Source: Lachnospiraceae bacterium | Lineage (GTDB): Bacteria > Bacillota > Clostridia > Lachnospirales > Lachnospiraceae | Reading direction: 5' to 3' | NCBI GenBank assembly: GCA_024680055.1 | Contig: JAILCP010000060.1 | Coordinates: 1-38,813, forward strand | Length of the DNA: 38,813 nt | Shown: positions 8,258 through 17,722 of the stretch, one piece after another | How the letters are laid out: every line of letters begins with the position of its first letter | How positions within the stretch are numbered: the first letter of the stretch is position 1 | Notes under the pieces: generated by a model | Database searches by the model: none | What the model was told of the DNA's origin: nothing | Seen by the model: only the letters and a program-made list of their open reading frames with translations | Made by a program: the position numbers and the translations under genes

Positions 8258-8953
8258 ATGTTAGGAATTATCGGTGCCATGGAAGTGGAAGTGGCCAAAT
8301 TAAAAGAGCGCATGGAACATGTGGAAGTTACAGAGAAAGCAGGAATGCATTTTTATAAGGGAATCTTAAACGGGGGCGAAGTGGTTGTTGTCCAGGCAGG
8401 AATCGGAAAAGTCAATGCGGCAGCCTGCACCCAGTGTTTGATTGATACCTATCAGCCGGATTATGTAATCAATACCGGTATTGGCGGTTCTTTGAATGCA
8501 GAGATTAATATTTGTGACGTGGTTTTATCCACAGATGCCATTGAACACGATATGGATGCCACAATTTTTGACTATCCTTACGGCCACGTACCGGGAATGG
8601 ACGTATTGGCTTTTGAGGCGGATGAGAAACTTCGCGCCATAGCAAAAGAGGCCTGTGAAAAGGTGAACCCGCACATTGGTGTCTTTGAGGGACGTATTGT
8701 ATCGGGAGATCAGTTTATCAGCAGTAAAGAGAAGAAGGAATGGCTTGTAAATACCTTCCATGGTTTTTGTACCGAGATGGAGGGTGCATCCATTGCCCAT
8801 GTGGCCCATATTAACAAGGTGCCGTTTTTGATTATCCGTGAGATTTCCGACAAGGCGGACGAAAGCGCACAGATGGATTATCCAACCTTTGAAAAGAATG
8901 CCATTGAATGTTCGGTTCGTCTGGTATACGAACTGGCAGGACGGATGAAGTAA
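8258..8953 (+). CDS. mtnN: 5'-methylthioadenosine/S-adenosylhomocysteine nucleosidase
   Basis: The 231-residue protein is MtnN (Pfs). It cleaves adenine from S-adenosylhomocysteine and methylthioadenosine, removing inhibitors of methyltransferases. Sequence landmarks are the N-terminal GIIGAMEVEV with the catalytic acid at about E11, NTGIGGSL (phosphate/ribose-side loop), SGDQFI, EMEGASIAHV (about E175, ribose contact) and REISDKAD with the catalytic D198. The length is standard. A strong AAGGAGG precedes the start. The next gene is luxS, which takes the S-ribosylhomocysteine made here; the two together form the LuxS branch of the activated methyl cycle. Confidence 0.96.
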   Translation: MLGIIGAMEVEVAKLKERMEHVEVTEKAGMHFYKGILNGGEVVVVQAGIGKVNAAACTQCLIDTYQPDYVINTGIGGSLNAEINICDVVLSTDAIEHDMDATIFDYPYGHVPGMDVLAFEADEKLRAIAKEACEKVNPHIGVFEGRIVSGDQFISSKEKKEWLVNTFHGFCTEMEGASIAHVAHINKVPFLIIREISDKADESAQMDYPTFEKNAIECSVRLVYELAGRMK

Positions 8954-8971
8954 TAAATGGAGGAACGTACA

Positions 8972-9451
8972 ATGGAGAAGATTGCAAGTTTTACCGTAAA
9001 TCACCTGAAATTACTTCCGGGGATTTATGTTTCAAGAAAAGACCATGTGGGAAAAGAAGTGGTAACCACCTTTGATTTAAGAATGACAAGACCGAATTTT
9101 GAGCCGGTGATGAATACGGCGGAAATGCATGCCATGGAGCATCTTGGAGCCACTTTTTTACGTAACCATAAAGAATTTGGAGATAAAACAATTTACTTTG
9201 GACCAATGGGATGCAGAACCGGTTTTTACCTGTTACTGGCCGGAGATTATGAATCCAAAGACATTGTGGACTTAGTCAAAGAATTATTTATTTTTATCAG
9301 AGATTATGAGGGAGAGATTCCGGGGGCTGCAGCCAAGGATTGCGGTAACTATCTGGATTTGAATCTTCCTATGGCAAAATACCTGGCAAAGAAATACGTA
9401 AGCGAGGTATTGGAAAATATTACACCGGAGCATTTGATTTATCCGGAATAA
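8972..9451 (+). CDS. luxS: S-ribosylhomocysteine lyase LuxS
   Basis: LuxS splits S-ribosylhomocysteine to homocysteine and DPD, the precursor of autoinducer AI-2. From the ATG at 8972 the product is 159 residues, the normal family length. The metal ligands are H53 and H57 in MHAMEH and C124 in AKDCGNY, and the active-site cysteine is C81 in GPMGCRTGF. An in-frame ATG at 8957 exists, but it overlaps the Shine-Dalgarno GGAGG (8959-8963), which is correctly spaced for 8972; the later start is therefore chosen. The gene lies 18 bases after mtnN and is surely in the same transcript. Its presence shows the cell uses the MtnN-LuxS route and can release AI-2. Confidence 0.96.
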   Translation: MEKIASFTVNHLKLLPGIYVSRKDHVGKEVVTTFDLRMTRPNFEPVMNTAEMHAMEHLGATFLRNHKEFGDKTIYFGPMGCRTGFYLLLAGDYESKDIVDLVKELFIFIRDYEGEIPGAAAKDCGNYLDLNLPMAKYLAKKYVSEVLENITPEHLIYPE

Positions 9452-9489
9452 GAAAACAGCATAAGGAAAGTGAAAAGGAGGAGAAGGGC

Positions 9490-10737
9490 GTGGATACAAA
9501 GCTACTTGAGAAGAGACGTGAAAATGTGTTTGCAGCAATGAAGGAGAATTCGGTTGCAATTATTTATTCCGGTGTTGCAATGCACGTAAGTGAAGATGAG
9601 TATATGGCATTTCAGGTGAATAAGAATTTCAGATACCTCACCGATATTGCCAGAGAGCAAATGATTCTGGTGCTGGATAATACCGGGGAGAAACCAAGTA
9701 CAAGACTGTATATTGAAGAAGCGGATCCGCTTCAGGAAAAATGGCTTGGAAAGAAACTGACCAAGGACGAGGCCAAAGAAATCAGCGGAATTGAAGATGT
9801 GCAGTATCTGGATGCATTTTCCGGAAAAATCAGTTTTATGATTTCCAGAAGTATGTTTGATACGGCGTATTTTGATTTATTCCACGGCGATGCCTCCAAT
9901 TTACCAAGTTATAACGAAGTAAAGGCCAAAGAATTCCATGAAACTTATATGGGAATCGGAATCAGGGACCTTTATCCAATACTTTCCCATCTTCGTATGA
10001 AGAAGGATGAGGAAGAAGTGAAACGAATCCGTAAGGCAGTGGAAATCACCAAAGAAGGATTGCAGCAGGTTATGAAGCGACTGAAACCGGGCATGATGGA
10101 ATATCAGGCTCAGGCCATCTACGAGGGAGTAATCCATTATCAGGGATCGGAAGGCCCTTCCTTTGCAACCATTGCAGGAAGCGGTTTTAACGGAACCATG
10201 ATGCACTACGGAACCAACCACTGTGAATGCAAAGATGGAACACTGTTACTTTTGGACCTTGGAACCAAATATCAGGGCTGGTGTTCCGATATTACAAGAA
10301 CCTATCCGGTGAACGGAAAATATACAAAGAGACAAAAGGAAATCTACGATATTGTGCTTGCAGCTAATAAGAAGGTGATTGAATGTGCAAAACCGGGGAT
10401 TACCACCAAGGAGCTGAATGATATTGCCAAAGAAGTGTTGGCAAAAGGGTTAAAGGACCTTGGCCTGATCAAAGAGGACAGCGAATTGTCCAAATACTAC
10501 ATGCATGGGGTAGGACATCATCTTGGACTGGATGTGCACGATTGCACCAATCATCTTGGTGATAAGCTAACCGAAGGTGCAGTCATCACCGATGAGCCGG
10601 GTATCTATATTGAAGAGGAGTCCATTGGAATTCGTATTGAGGATGACCTTTTAATTACAAAAGACGGTTGTGAAGTGTTATCCAAAGACATTATCAAAAC
10701 CACGGAAGAAATTGAAAAATTTATGGCAGAGAACTAA
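9490..10737 (+). CDS. pepP: Xaa-Pro aminopeptidase (M24B, PepP-like)
   Basis: This 415-residue metallo-aminopeptidase has an N-terminal creatinase-like domain (about 1-170) and a C-terminal pita-bread domain. The five dinuclear-metal ligands are recognisable: D256 in LLLDLGT, D267 in CSDITRTY, H343 in GVGHHLGLD, E369 in DEPGIY and E384 in RIEDDLLI. It releases N-terminal residues that precede proline. The start is GTG, supported by the AGGAGG stretch around 9477-9482; no ATG with a comparable site is available. It closes the sulfur cluster, 38 bases after luxS, and is followed by a hairpin. Proline-specific trimming fits general peptide use and not the sulfur pathway specifically. Confidence 0.93.
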   Translation: MDTKLLEKRRENVFAAMKENSVAIIYSGVAMHVSEDEYMAFQVNKNFRYLTDIAREQMILVLDNTGEKPSTRLYIEEADPLQEKWLGKKLTKDEAKEISGIEDVQYLDAFSGKISFMISRSMFDTAYFDLFHGDASNLPSYNEVKAKEFHETYMGIGIRDLYPILSHLRMKKDEEEVKRIRKAVEITKEGLQQVMKRLKPGMMEYQAQAIYEGVIHYQGSEGPSFATIAGSGFNGTMMHYGTNHCECKDGTLLLLDLGTKYQGWCSDITRTYPVNGKYTKRQKEIYDIVLAANKKVIECAKPGITTKELNDIAKEVLAKGLKDLGLIKEDSELSKYYMHGVGHHLGLDVHDCTNHLGDKLTEGAVITDEPGIYIEEESIGIRIEDDLLITKDGCEVLSKDIIKTTEEIEKFMAEN

Positions 10738-10744
10738 TTGAATT

Positions 10745-10776
10745 GCTGCACCTTCATGGGTGCAGCATTCTTGTTG
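10745..10776 (+). terminator. Hairpin between pepP and addB, possible terminator
   Basis: GCTGCACC (10745-10752) pairs perfectly with GGTGCAGC (10759-10766) around a six-base loop, followed by ATTCTTGTTG. The tail is only partly T-rich, so it may be a leaky terminator, allowing some transcription into addB, for which no clear separate promoter was found. Confidence 0.55.
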
Positions 10777-10798
10777 ATAGAGAAGTAAAGAGGTATGT

Positions 10799-13700
10799 AT
10801 GGCATTACAAATGATTTTAGGAAGGGCAGGTAGCGGAAAGTCTTCCTACCTGTACGAAAAGTTAATCAGTGAGGCAAAAAACAATCCGGATCAGACCTAC
10901 TTAATGCTGGTGCCGGAGCAGTTTACCTTAAGTACCCAGAGGGAGTTTGTGGAGCGAACAGAGAATCACTGTATTATGAACATTGACGTTTTAAGTTTTG
11001 AGCGCCTTTGTTACAGAGTGTTTGACGAGCTTGGAATTTCGGATTTGACAGTACTTGAGGACATTGGAAAAACCCTGATGATTCGCCGGGTGGTAAAGGA
11101 GAAGCAAAAGGACCTTACCATTTTGAAAAAGAACATCGATAAACCGGCCTATTTGGATCAGGTAAAATCCCAGCTTACAGAATTTGCCCAATACCATGTG
11201 GAGGTGGATCAGTTAAAAGCGGTGATAGACTCCATGGACAAAGGCCTTCTTTACTACAAAATGAAGGATTTGGAAATGATCTATGAAGGCGTGGAAGAAT
11301 ACATCAATGAAAAATATGTTACGGCAGAGCGCCTTTTAACCCTTCTTGCCCGTGTGGCAGGCAGATCCAAACTGTTAAAAAATGCAGTGGTGGCCTTTGA
11401 CGGTTATACCGGTTTTACCCCGGTTCAGATGACCTTTTTAAAGACCATGCTGCCTTTGGTAAAGCAAATGTACGTCACCATTTTGCTTGATCCAAAAGAG
11501 GAATATATGCAGGAAGGAAAAAGTCATGAACTTTTTTACCTGAGTAAAAAATACGTGGCAGCTATGGTAAAACTGGCAAAAACCACAGAGACAGCCATGG
11601 ATGATCCGGTGATTTTAGGAGATCCCATAGAGCGACGGTTCCAAAAGGTGCCGGGGATTGCAGCCATTGAGGCCCATCTGTTTCGAAAACACCGTGGAAG
11701 TTACTCTGAGGGGCAGCAGGATGTGATAATTTCCCATTTTAAGAATCCAAAGAAGGAATTGCTCAATGTAGCTTCTTACATCTATCGTTACGAAAAAATG
11801 GGAATTCGCTATCAGGAAATGGCCATTGTAACTGCCGATATGGAGACCTATGCACCTTTGATGAGTGAAGTGTTTTCCGGGGCGAAGATTCCTTTTTTCA
11901 TTGACCAGAAAAAGAGAATCACCTTCAATGCCTTTGTGGAGGCGGTAAAAGGAATCTTGGAAATGGCAGTGACGGATTTTTCCTTTGACAGTGTATTTCG
12001 CTACTTGAAATCCGGCATGAGCAATTTATCCGTGGAAGAAGTGTCCTTACTGGAAAACTACTGTATGGCCGCAAGGGTGGCAGGATTAAAGAAATATGAG
12101 GTTCCTTTTTCCAATTCCCTGGGTGGAAAATATGACGAGAACGCCATGGAACAGCTCAATTCCATTCGGGTGAAGTTCCTTGCCCCATTGGAACCTTTTA
12201 TGACCGGTGCAAAGGAAAGGAAGAATGTTAAAGACCTTACCATGGGACTGTATCAAAGTGTTTTTCAGTTGGAAATGGAGCAAAAGCTGAAAGAAATGAG
12301 CAGTGCCATGGAAGAGGAAGGGCTGTTGCAACAGGCAAAAGAATACGGACAGACCTATGCACTGGTGATGGAATTACTGGATAAATACGTGGCCTTGATG
12401 GGCCATGAAACCATGAGTTTAAAGGATTATCGGGATATTTTATTTGCAGGCCTGGATGCCACCAAGGTGTCCACCATTCCGGCAGGTAGAGACTGTATCA
12501 TTCTTGGAGATATTGAGAGAACAAGGTTGGAACATTTAAAGGTTCTGTTTTTTGTGGGGGTCAACGAAGGGGTGGTACCGAGTATTCGTTCCGGAAGTGT
12601 GTGCCTGACACAAAAGGAAAGGGAGCTGCTTTCAGAACTGGATCTGGAATTGGCAGCCGGTCCCAAGGAGCGCATGTTCATTCAGCAGTTTTCCCTTTAC
12701 ATGAGTATGTGTAAGCCGGATTATAAGCTGCACCTTTCCTATGCGGATTATTCCATGGTGGGAGAGGCAATGAAGCCGGCTTACCTGATCGGAACCATTT
12801 GCAGTATTTTACCAAAGCTGGAAATCAAGGATGAAAGTGATTTTACCTACGAAGAAAAGAATTTTTGCGAATCCTTTGCTTTTTCCAACATGGTGGAACA
12901 TGTGGAAGAGGCTTCTGAGGGAATTTATTATTTTAAAGAGAATAAGGATTATAAGGACGTGATGCAGCGGCTTAGCGGCGCTTTTTACCATGGAGACGGG
13001 AAAGAGACCCTGAATCCGGAGTTGATTTTGGACCTTTATTCCGGAGAGTTAAAAGGAAGCGTCACCCGTCTTGAGTGCGAGGCCAGCTGTAGTATGCAGC
13101 ACTTTTTACGCTATGGATTAAGGCTGAAGGAACGGGATACCGGTGCGTACACGGTGATGGATATGGGAAGTTTGTTTCACAAAGCTTTAGAGGGCTATTC
13201 CAGACGCTTGCAAGAGGAGGGTTACACCTACAGTTCCATTGAGCCGGCCCGCAGGGAGGCTTACGTGGAGCAGGAAGTGAGAGATGCAGTGGCCGGATTG
13301 AACCAGGTATATTTATATGAAAATGCCAGAAATCAATACCAGATTGAGCGGTTGATTCGTATTGTAAAAAGAAGTGCCTGGGCTCTTGGAAAACAAATGG
13401 AGCAGGGCGGCTTTTCACCGGAGAATTTTGAAAAGAGTTTTAAAGGTGAGAAAAAGCAGCTGACAAACGGAATGTCCATGCGTCTTGGAGGAAAAATTGA
13501 CCGAATTGATGTGAAGGAGCAGCAGGGTGTTTTGACCTATCGCATCATTGACTATAAAAGCGGAAATACAGAACTTGCCGCAGAAAAAATATATGACGGT
13601 ACTCAGCTTCAGCTTTTGACCTACGCAGATGCAGCAAAAGAGTACCTTGAGAAACAACATCCGGGAAAAGAAATTGTTTTGGATGGAGTATATTACTATC

Positions 13701-14104
13701 ACCTGAAAGACCCAATGGTGGAAGTGGACGGTGAAGTAACACAGCAGCAGGTGGATGATAAAATCCTGGAAACCCTGTGCCTTAGCGGCGTCGGCGGCGA
13801 AGAAGAGGATGAAAGCATCGATAAGAAAAGCAAAAAATACGACACCACCTCCATTGATCTTATGAAGCGTTATACAGAGCATAAAATAGAAGGATTAGGC
13901 ATGGAAATTGCCGGTGGAACAATCTGCCAAAATCCTATAAAAAACAAAGATGTATTGTGGTGTGATTACTGCGAAATGAAAGAAAGCTGCGGCTTTGACA
14001 GAAAACTGGACAAAGATAAAATTCGTATGGGAACGGCAAAGAGCAGTGACGTATTGGAAAAAATGGCAGCGGCACTAAAGGAGGAAACTAATGGGGAAGA
14101 TTAA
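10799..14104 (+). CDS. addB: ATP-dependent helicase/nuclease subunit B (AddB)
   Basis: AddB (1101 residues) is one half of the AddAB helicase-nuclease that resects double-strand breaks for RecA and degrades linear DNA. The Walker A GRAGSGKSS is near residue 10, as in AddB proteins. The C-terminal nuclease domain carries GGKIDRID and the YRIIDYKSGN motif (about 900-925). It also carries the cysteines that hold a 4Fe-4S cluster in the family: one in the LECEASC segment (about 760-764), then C1055, C1058 and C1064 with the expected CxxC-x5-C spacing. The reading frame overlaps addA by 14 bases, so translation is coupled. The length is slightly shorter than the Bacillus protein but all key motifs are intact. 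Confidence 0.95.
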   Translation: MALQMILGRAGSGKSSYLYEKLISEAKNNPDQTYLMLVPEQFTLSTQREFVERTENHCIMNIDVLSFERLCYRVFDELGISDLTVLEDIGKTLMIRRVVKEKQKDLTILKKNIDKPAYLDQVKSQLTEFAQYHVEVDQLKAVIDSMDKGLLYYKMKDLEMIYEGVEEYINEKYVTAERLLTLLARVAGRSKLLKNAVVAFDGYTGFTPVQMTFLKTMLPLVKQMYVTILLDPKEEYMQEGKSHELFYLSKKYVAAMVKLAKTTETAMDDPVILGDPIERRFQKVPGIAAIEAHLFRKHRGSYSEGQQDVIISHFKNPKKELLNVASYIYRYEKMGIRYQEMAIVTADMETYAPLMSEVFSGAKIPFFIDQKKRITFNAFVEAVKGILEMAVTDFSFDSVFRYLKSGMSNLSVEEVSLLENYCMAARVAGLKKYEVPFSNSLGGKYDENAMEQLNSIRVKFLAPLEPFMTGAKERKNVKDLTMGLYQSVFQLEMEQKLKEMSSAMEEEGLLQQAKEYGQTYALVMELLDKYVALMGHETMSLKDYRDILFAGLDATKVSTIPAGRDCIILGDIERTRLEHLKVLFFVGVNEGVVPSIRSGSVCLTQKERELLSELDLELAAGPKERMFIQQFSLYMSMCKPDYKLHLSYADYSMVGEAMKPAYLIGTICSILPKLEIKDESDFTYEEKNFCESFAFSNMVEHVEEASEGIYYFKENKDYKDVMQRLSGAFYHGDGKETLNPELILDLYSGELKGSVTRLECEASCSMQHFLRYGLRLKERDTGAYTVMDMGSLFHKALEGYSRRLQEEGYTYSSIEPARREAYVEQEVRDAVAGLNQVYLYENARNQYQIERLIRIVKRSAWALGKQMEQGGFSPENFEKSFKGEKKQLTNGMSMRLGGKIDRIDVKEQQGVLTYRIIDYKSGNTELAAEKIYDGTQLQLLTYADAAKEYLEKQHPGKEIVLDGVYYYHLKDPMVEVDGEVTQQQVDDKILETLCLSGVGGEEEDESIDKKSKKYDTTSIDLMKRYTEHKIEGLGMEIAGGTICQNPIKNKDVLWCDYCEMKESCGFDRKLDKDKIRMGTAKSSDVLEKMAAALKEETNGED

Positions 14105-17100
14105 GTTTACAGACAGTCAGCAAAAAGTAATAGAACTTCGAAATAATAACCTCCTTGTGGCAGCGGCGGCAGGGTCCGGTAAAACCGCGGTTTTGGTGGA
14201 GCGAATCTGTGAGCGGGTGATGGATAAGGAACATCCCATGGATATTGACGAGCTGTTGGTGGTAACTTTTACCAATGCAGCAGCGGCGGAAATGCGAATG
14301 AGGGTGATGAGAGCCCTGGAAGAACGATTGAAACAGGACCCGGCCAACGAACATTTGCAAAAACAGATTTCTCTGGTACAGGGTGCTTTGATTACCACCA
14401 TTGATGGATTTTGTCTGCAGTTTTTAAAAGAGCACTTTTATCTTTTGGACCTGGAACCGGGATTTCGTATTTGCGATGAAAATGAAGCAAAACTTATGAA
14501 GGAAGATGTGCTCTCAGATGTGATGAACTCCTTTTACCAGGAGGGAAGCAAGGAGTTTTTGGACTTTGTGGAAAACTATGCCGAGGGAAAAAATGACAAC
14601 AAACTTACGGAACTTGTGGAAAATCTCTACAACACCGCCATTGCCACTCCATGGCCAAAGGACTATCTTGAAAAATGCCTGGCCCGGTACAATGAAGGTA
14701 TCAGCGCGCCGGAAGACATTGCCTTAATCAAAGAGGCCCTTTTGGACGGTGGAAAACGAATCCGGGATTGTTATCAGATGCTGAAAAATGCCGGAGCAGC
14801 CTGTGAGCAAATGCCGGGATTTGAGAAACTGGCAGAGGATTTTGAAAAACACGGAGCTCTTTTGGAAGGGGTAAAAGATGCAACCACTTATCAGGAATTC
14901 TACGACTTTTTCAACGACTTTGAATTTGCCAGAATGCCAATTATAAAAACGGCCTCGGAGGCGGAAAAAGAGGAAAAGGAACAGCTGAAAGCCACCAGAA
15001 ATCTGGTAAAAAAAGAGCTGGAGGACTTAATGAAAACCTACTTTTTGGCATCCCCGGAAAGGGTGGTAAAAGATCATCTTGCCATGGCATCAAACGTTAC
15101 GGTTTTGTGCAGACTGACCAAGGCCTATATGGAAGGATTTGCAGAGGAAAAGAAAAAGCGAAACGTGGTGGATTTTTCTGATGTGGAGCACATGACGCTG
15201 GAAATTTTGTACGATGATGAGAAGAAGATTTCCAAAGTGGCAGAAGACTATGCAAAACGTTTTAAAGAAGTAATGATTGACGAATATCAGGATTCCAACT
15301 ACTTGCAGGAGGAAATTCTGACGGCCATTTCAGGAAGTGATAATAACGCAGACCTTTTTATGGTAGGTGACGTGAAACAGAGTATTTATCGCTTTAGGCA
15401 GGCAGAACCCAACTTATTTATTTCAAAATACGACACTTTTTCCTACGAAGATTCTCCTAACCAAAAAATCGATTTGGATAAAAACTTTCGAAGCCGTGAG
15501 GAGATTCTGCGATTTTCCAACATGGTATTTGACAGTATAATGCAGCGGGATTTGGGAGGCATTGCCTATGATGAGCACGCTTCGTTAAAATACGGGGCAG
15601 AGCAAACCTATAACCGGGATTTGGATGATTTGTACGAAACAGAGGTGGTGGTCATTGACAATGCAAGCCTTGAAATGGACAAAGAAGAGGCAGAGGCCAT
15701 TGCCGTTGCCAACCGGGTGATGCAATTAAAGGAAAATGGCAAGGTGACAGGCAAGGATGGATATCGGGATGTGGAGTATTCCGACATTGTGATTTTGCTG
15801 CGTCAAAAATCCATGGCACCTGCCATAGCTGCAGAATTGGAAAAGCGAAACATTCCGGTTATTACCATGGAGGGCACCGGATATTTTCAGCGTGTGGAAG
15901 TTTCCTACATGTTATCCATGTTGAAAATTATTGATAATTCCAGACAGGATATTCCTATGGCGGCTGTTTTAAACAGTCCTATGGTGGGATTGAAAAAGTC
16001 CGACCTTGGTAAAATTGCGGCCAACCATAAGGACCTTCCGTTTTATGAGGCAGTGTATGCCTACGATCAACAGGATGAAATCAAAGAAAAATTAGAGGCT
16101 TTTGAATTGATGTTGAAGAGGTTCAAGGAAAAGGCCACCTATTTGCCGATTCATGAGCTGATCAAATACATCTATGATGAGACGGGATATTATCATTATG
16201 TAAGTCTGATGCCTCTTGGCGAAAAGCGAAGAATGAATCTGGATATTCTTGTGGAGCGGGCAAAAAGTTACGGAAATACCAGTTATCACGGATTGTTTAA
16301 CTTTTTGCGCTATATTGATAAATTAAAGGAGTACGACATTGATTTGTCGGAAGGAAATGTCAGCGACGGACAAAATGCAGTTCGACTGATGAGCATTCAT
16401 AAAAGTAAGGGACTGGAGTTCCCTATGGTGATTGTGGCAGGACTTGGAAAACAGTTTAACAAAACAGATTTGAGAAAAGATGTGATTTCCGACTCCAAAT
16501 ACGGTGTGGCCCTTCGTTACACCGACAGTAAAAAACGTATCAAGAAAAAGACAGCCACCATGGAAGCCATGAAGGGCATTATAAACAGTGCCAATCTGGC
16601 AGAGGAAATTCGCGTTTTGTACGTAGCACTTACCAGGGCAAAGGAAAAACTGGTTTTGGTAGGCAGTGTTCGAAATCTTGAAAAAACCAGACAAAAGGCC
16701 CTTAGCATGTACGACGAAAAGAAACGTCTTTTTTATAGCGCCAGGTTAAAAGCGGCTTGTTTTTATGATTTGATTTTGCCTGTGGTATTTGAAAATATGG
16801 CCCATACAAAGGCACGTTTTACCGTGACAGAGCCGAATTTTGAAGCCATGAAACCGGCGGAAAAAATGGAAAAAGCCTACGAAGAGGACCTTCGTACGGA
16901 AAAATGGCAGCGACCGGCCTATACAAGAGAGGGACAGAAAAAACTGAAGGAGCTGTTTGATGGCCAATATCATCATCAGCAGGAACTGTCTCTAAAAATA
17001 AAAATGTCCGTTTCCGATATCAAACACCATTTTATGGAACTTGCCTATGAAAAACAGGAGGACGTGGAGGAAGAGCCGGCCTTTTTGGAACCGGCAGAGG

Positions 17101-17678
17101 AAACGGCCACCATTCCCGGGTTTATGGGCAAGGTGGAAGAGGAAAACAGGGGAGCCCTCTACGGTACGATAACTCACCGGATTTTGGAGTGCCTTGATTT
17201 TGCCGGTCCATGGACAGAGCAGTTATCGGAGGATGTTCTCAAAGACGAGATTGAAAAGATAAAAAAGGAGGGCCTTATCAGCGAAGAATACCGGCAGATG
17301 GTGAATGTAAAAGGAATTCTGAAGCTTCTTACAAGTGAGCTTGGAAAAGAGATGATTCTTTCTGCAAAGGATGGAATGCTGGTAAAAGAGCAGCCTTTTG
17401 TAATGGGCATCCAACCGGTGGAAGCCGGAATTGAAATGGACACAGAGGACCTTGTGCTGGTACAGGGTATCATTGACGTTTTCATGGAGAAAACAGAGGG
17501 CATTGTGCTTGTGGATTACAAAACCGACCGGGTAAAATCCGGAGAGGAATTGATCAAACGCTATAGAAAACAGATGGAATTATACAAAGAGGCCCTGGAG
17601 AAATCCAAGGGTAAAAAAGTGATCCGCGTGGTATTATACTCCTTTGCGCTAGGTGAAATCATTGACGTACCAATGTAA
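14091..17678 (+). CDS. addA: ATP-dependent helicase/nuclease subunit A (AddA)
   Basis: AddA (1195 residues) is the UvrD-family helicase and nuclease subunit of AddAB. Visible motifs are Walker A AAAGSGKTAVL (about 25-35), TFTNAAAAEMR (motif Ia), VMIDEYQDSN (motif II), GDVKQSIYRFR (motif III), FRSREEIL (motif IV), SIHKSKGLEFP (motif V) and VALTRAKEKL (motif VI). The C-terminal RecB-like nuclease is marked by GTITHRILE, GIIDVF and VLVDYKTDR near 1140-1160. A good AAGGAGG site lies within the end of addB. The protein is full length and shows no disrupted motif. The end of the gene contains a promoter-like sequence serving maf. Confidence 0.96.
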   Translation: MGKIKFTDSQQKVIELRNNNLLVAAAAGSGKTAVLVERICERVMDKEHPMDIDELLVVTFTNAAAAEMRMRVMRALEERLKQDPANEHLQKQISLVQGALITTIDGFCLQFLKEHFYLLDLEPGFRICDENEAKLMKEDVLSDVMNSFYQEGSKEFLDFVENYAEGKNDNKLTELVENLYNTAIATPWPKDYLEKCLARYNEGISAPEDIALIKEALLDGGKRIRDCYQMLKNAGAACEQMPGFEKLAEDFEKHGALLEGVKDATTYQEFYDFFNDFEFARMPIIKTASEAEKEEKEQLKATRNLVKKELEDLMKTYFLASPERVVKDHLAMASNVTVLCRLTKAYMEGFAEEKKKRNVVDFSDVEHMTLEILYDDEKKISKVAEDYAKRFKEVMIDEYQDSNYLQEEILTAISGSDNNADLFMVGDVKQSIYRFRQAEPNLFISKYDTFSYEDSPNQKIDLDKNFRSREEILRFSNMVFDSIMQRDLGGIAYDEHASLKYGAEQTYNRDLDDLYETEVVVIDNASLEMDKEEAEAIAVANRVMQLKENGKVTGKDGYRDVEYSDIVILLRQKSMAPAIAAELEKRNIPVITMEGTGYFQRVEVSYMLSMLKIIDNSRQDIPMAAVLNSPMVGLKKSDLGKIAANHKDLPFYEAVYAYDQQDEIKEKLEAFELMLKRFKEKATYLPIHELIKYIYDETGYYHYVSLMPLGEKRRMNLDILVERAKSYGNTSYHGLFNFLRYIDKLKEYDIDLSEGNVSDGQNAVRLMSIHKSKGLEFPMVIVAGLGKQFNKTDLRKDVISDSKYGVALRYTDSKKRIKKKTATMEAMKGIINSANLAEEIRVLYVALTRAKEKLVLVGSVRNLEKTRQKALSMYDEKKRLFYSARLKAACFYDLILPVVFENMAHTKARFTVTEPNFEAMKPAEKMEKAYEEDLRTEKWQRPAYTREGQKKLKELFDGQYHHQQELSLKIKMSVSDIKHHFMELAYEKQEDVEEEPAFLEPAEETATIPGFMGKVEEENRGALYGTITHRILECLDFAGPWTEQLSEDVLKDEIEKIKKEGLISEEYRQMVNVKGILKLLTSELGKEMILSAKDGMLVKEQPFVMGIQPVEAGIEMDTEDLVLVQGIIDVFMEKTEGIVLVDYKTDRVKSGEELIKRYRKQMELYKEALEKSKGKKVIRVVLYSFALGEIIDVPM

Positions 17679-17691
17679 AAAAGACTATAAT
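17662..17691 (+). promoter_or_regulatory. Sigma-A-type promoter for the maf operon
   Basis: TTGACG (17662-17667), inside the last codons of addA, and a perfect TATAAT (17686-17691) are separated by 18 bases. Transcription would start near 17698, just before the maf ribosome site AGGAGG. This suggests that maf to pyk is a separate unit from addBA. Confidence 0.65.
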
Positions 17692-17722
17692 AATTTAGAA
17701 AGCAACGATTGTAGGAGGCAGC

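Noticed and set aside
8957-8971. Earlier start codon for luxS
   Set aside because: That ATG overlaps the Shine-Dalgarno GGAGG, which is correctly spaced for 8972, and the later start gives the standard family N terminus.
13415-13882. 155-codon minus-strand frame inside addB
   Set aside because: It lies wholly opposite the conserved nuclease domain of AddB, has no ribosome site, and is an antisense shadow of the real gene.
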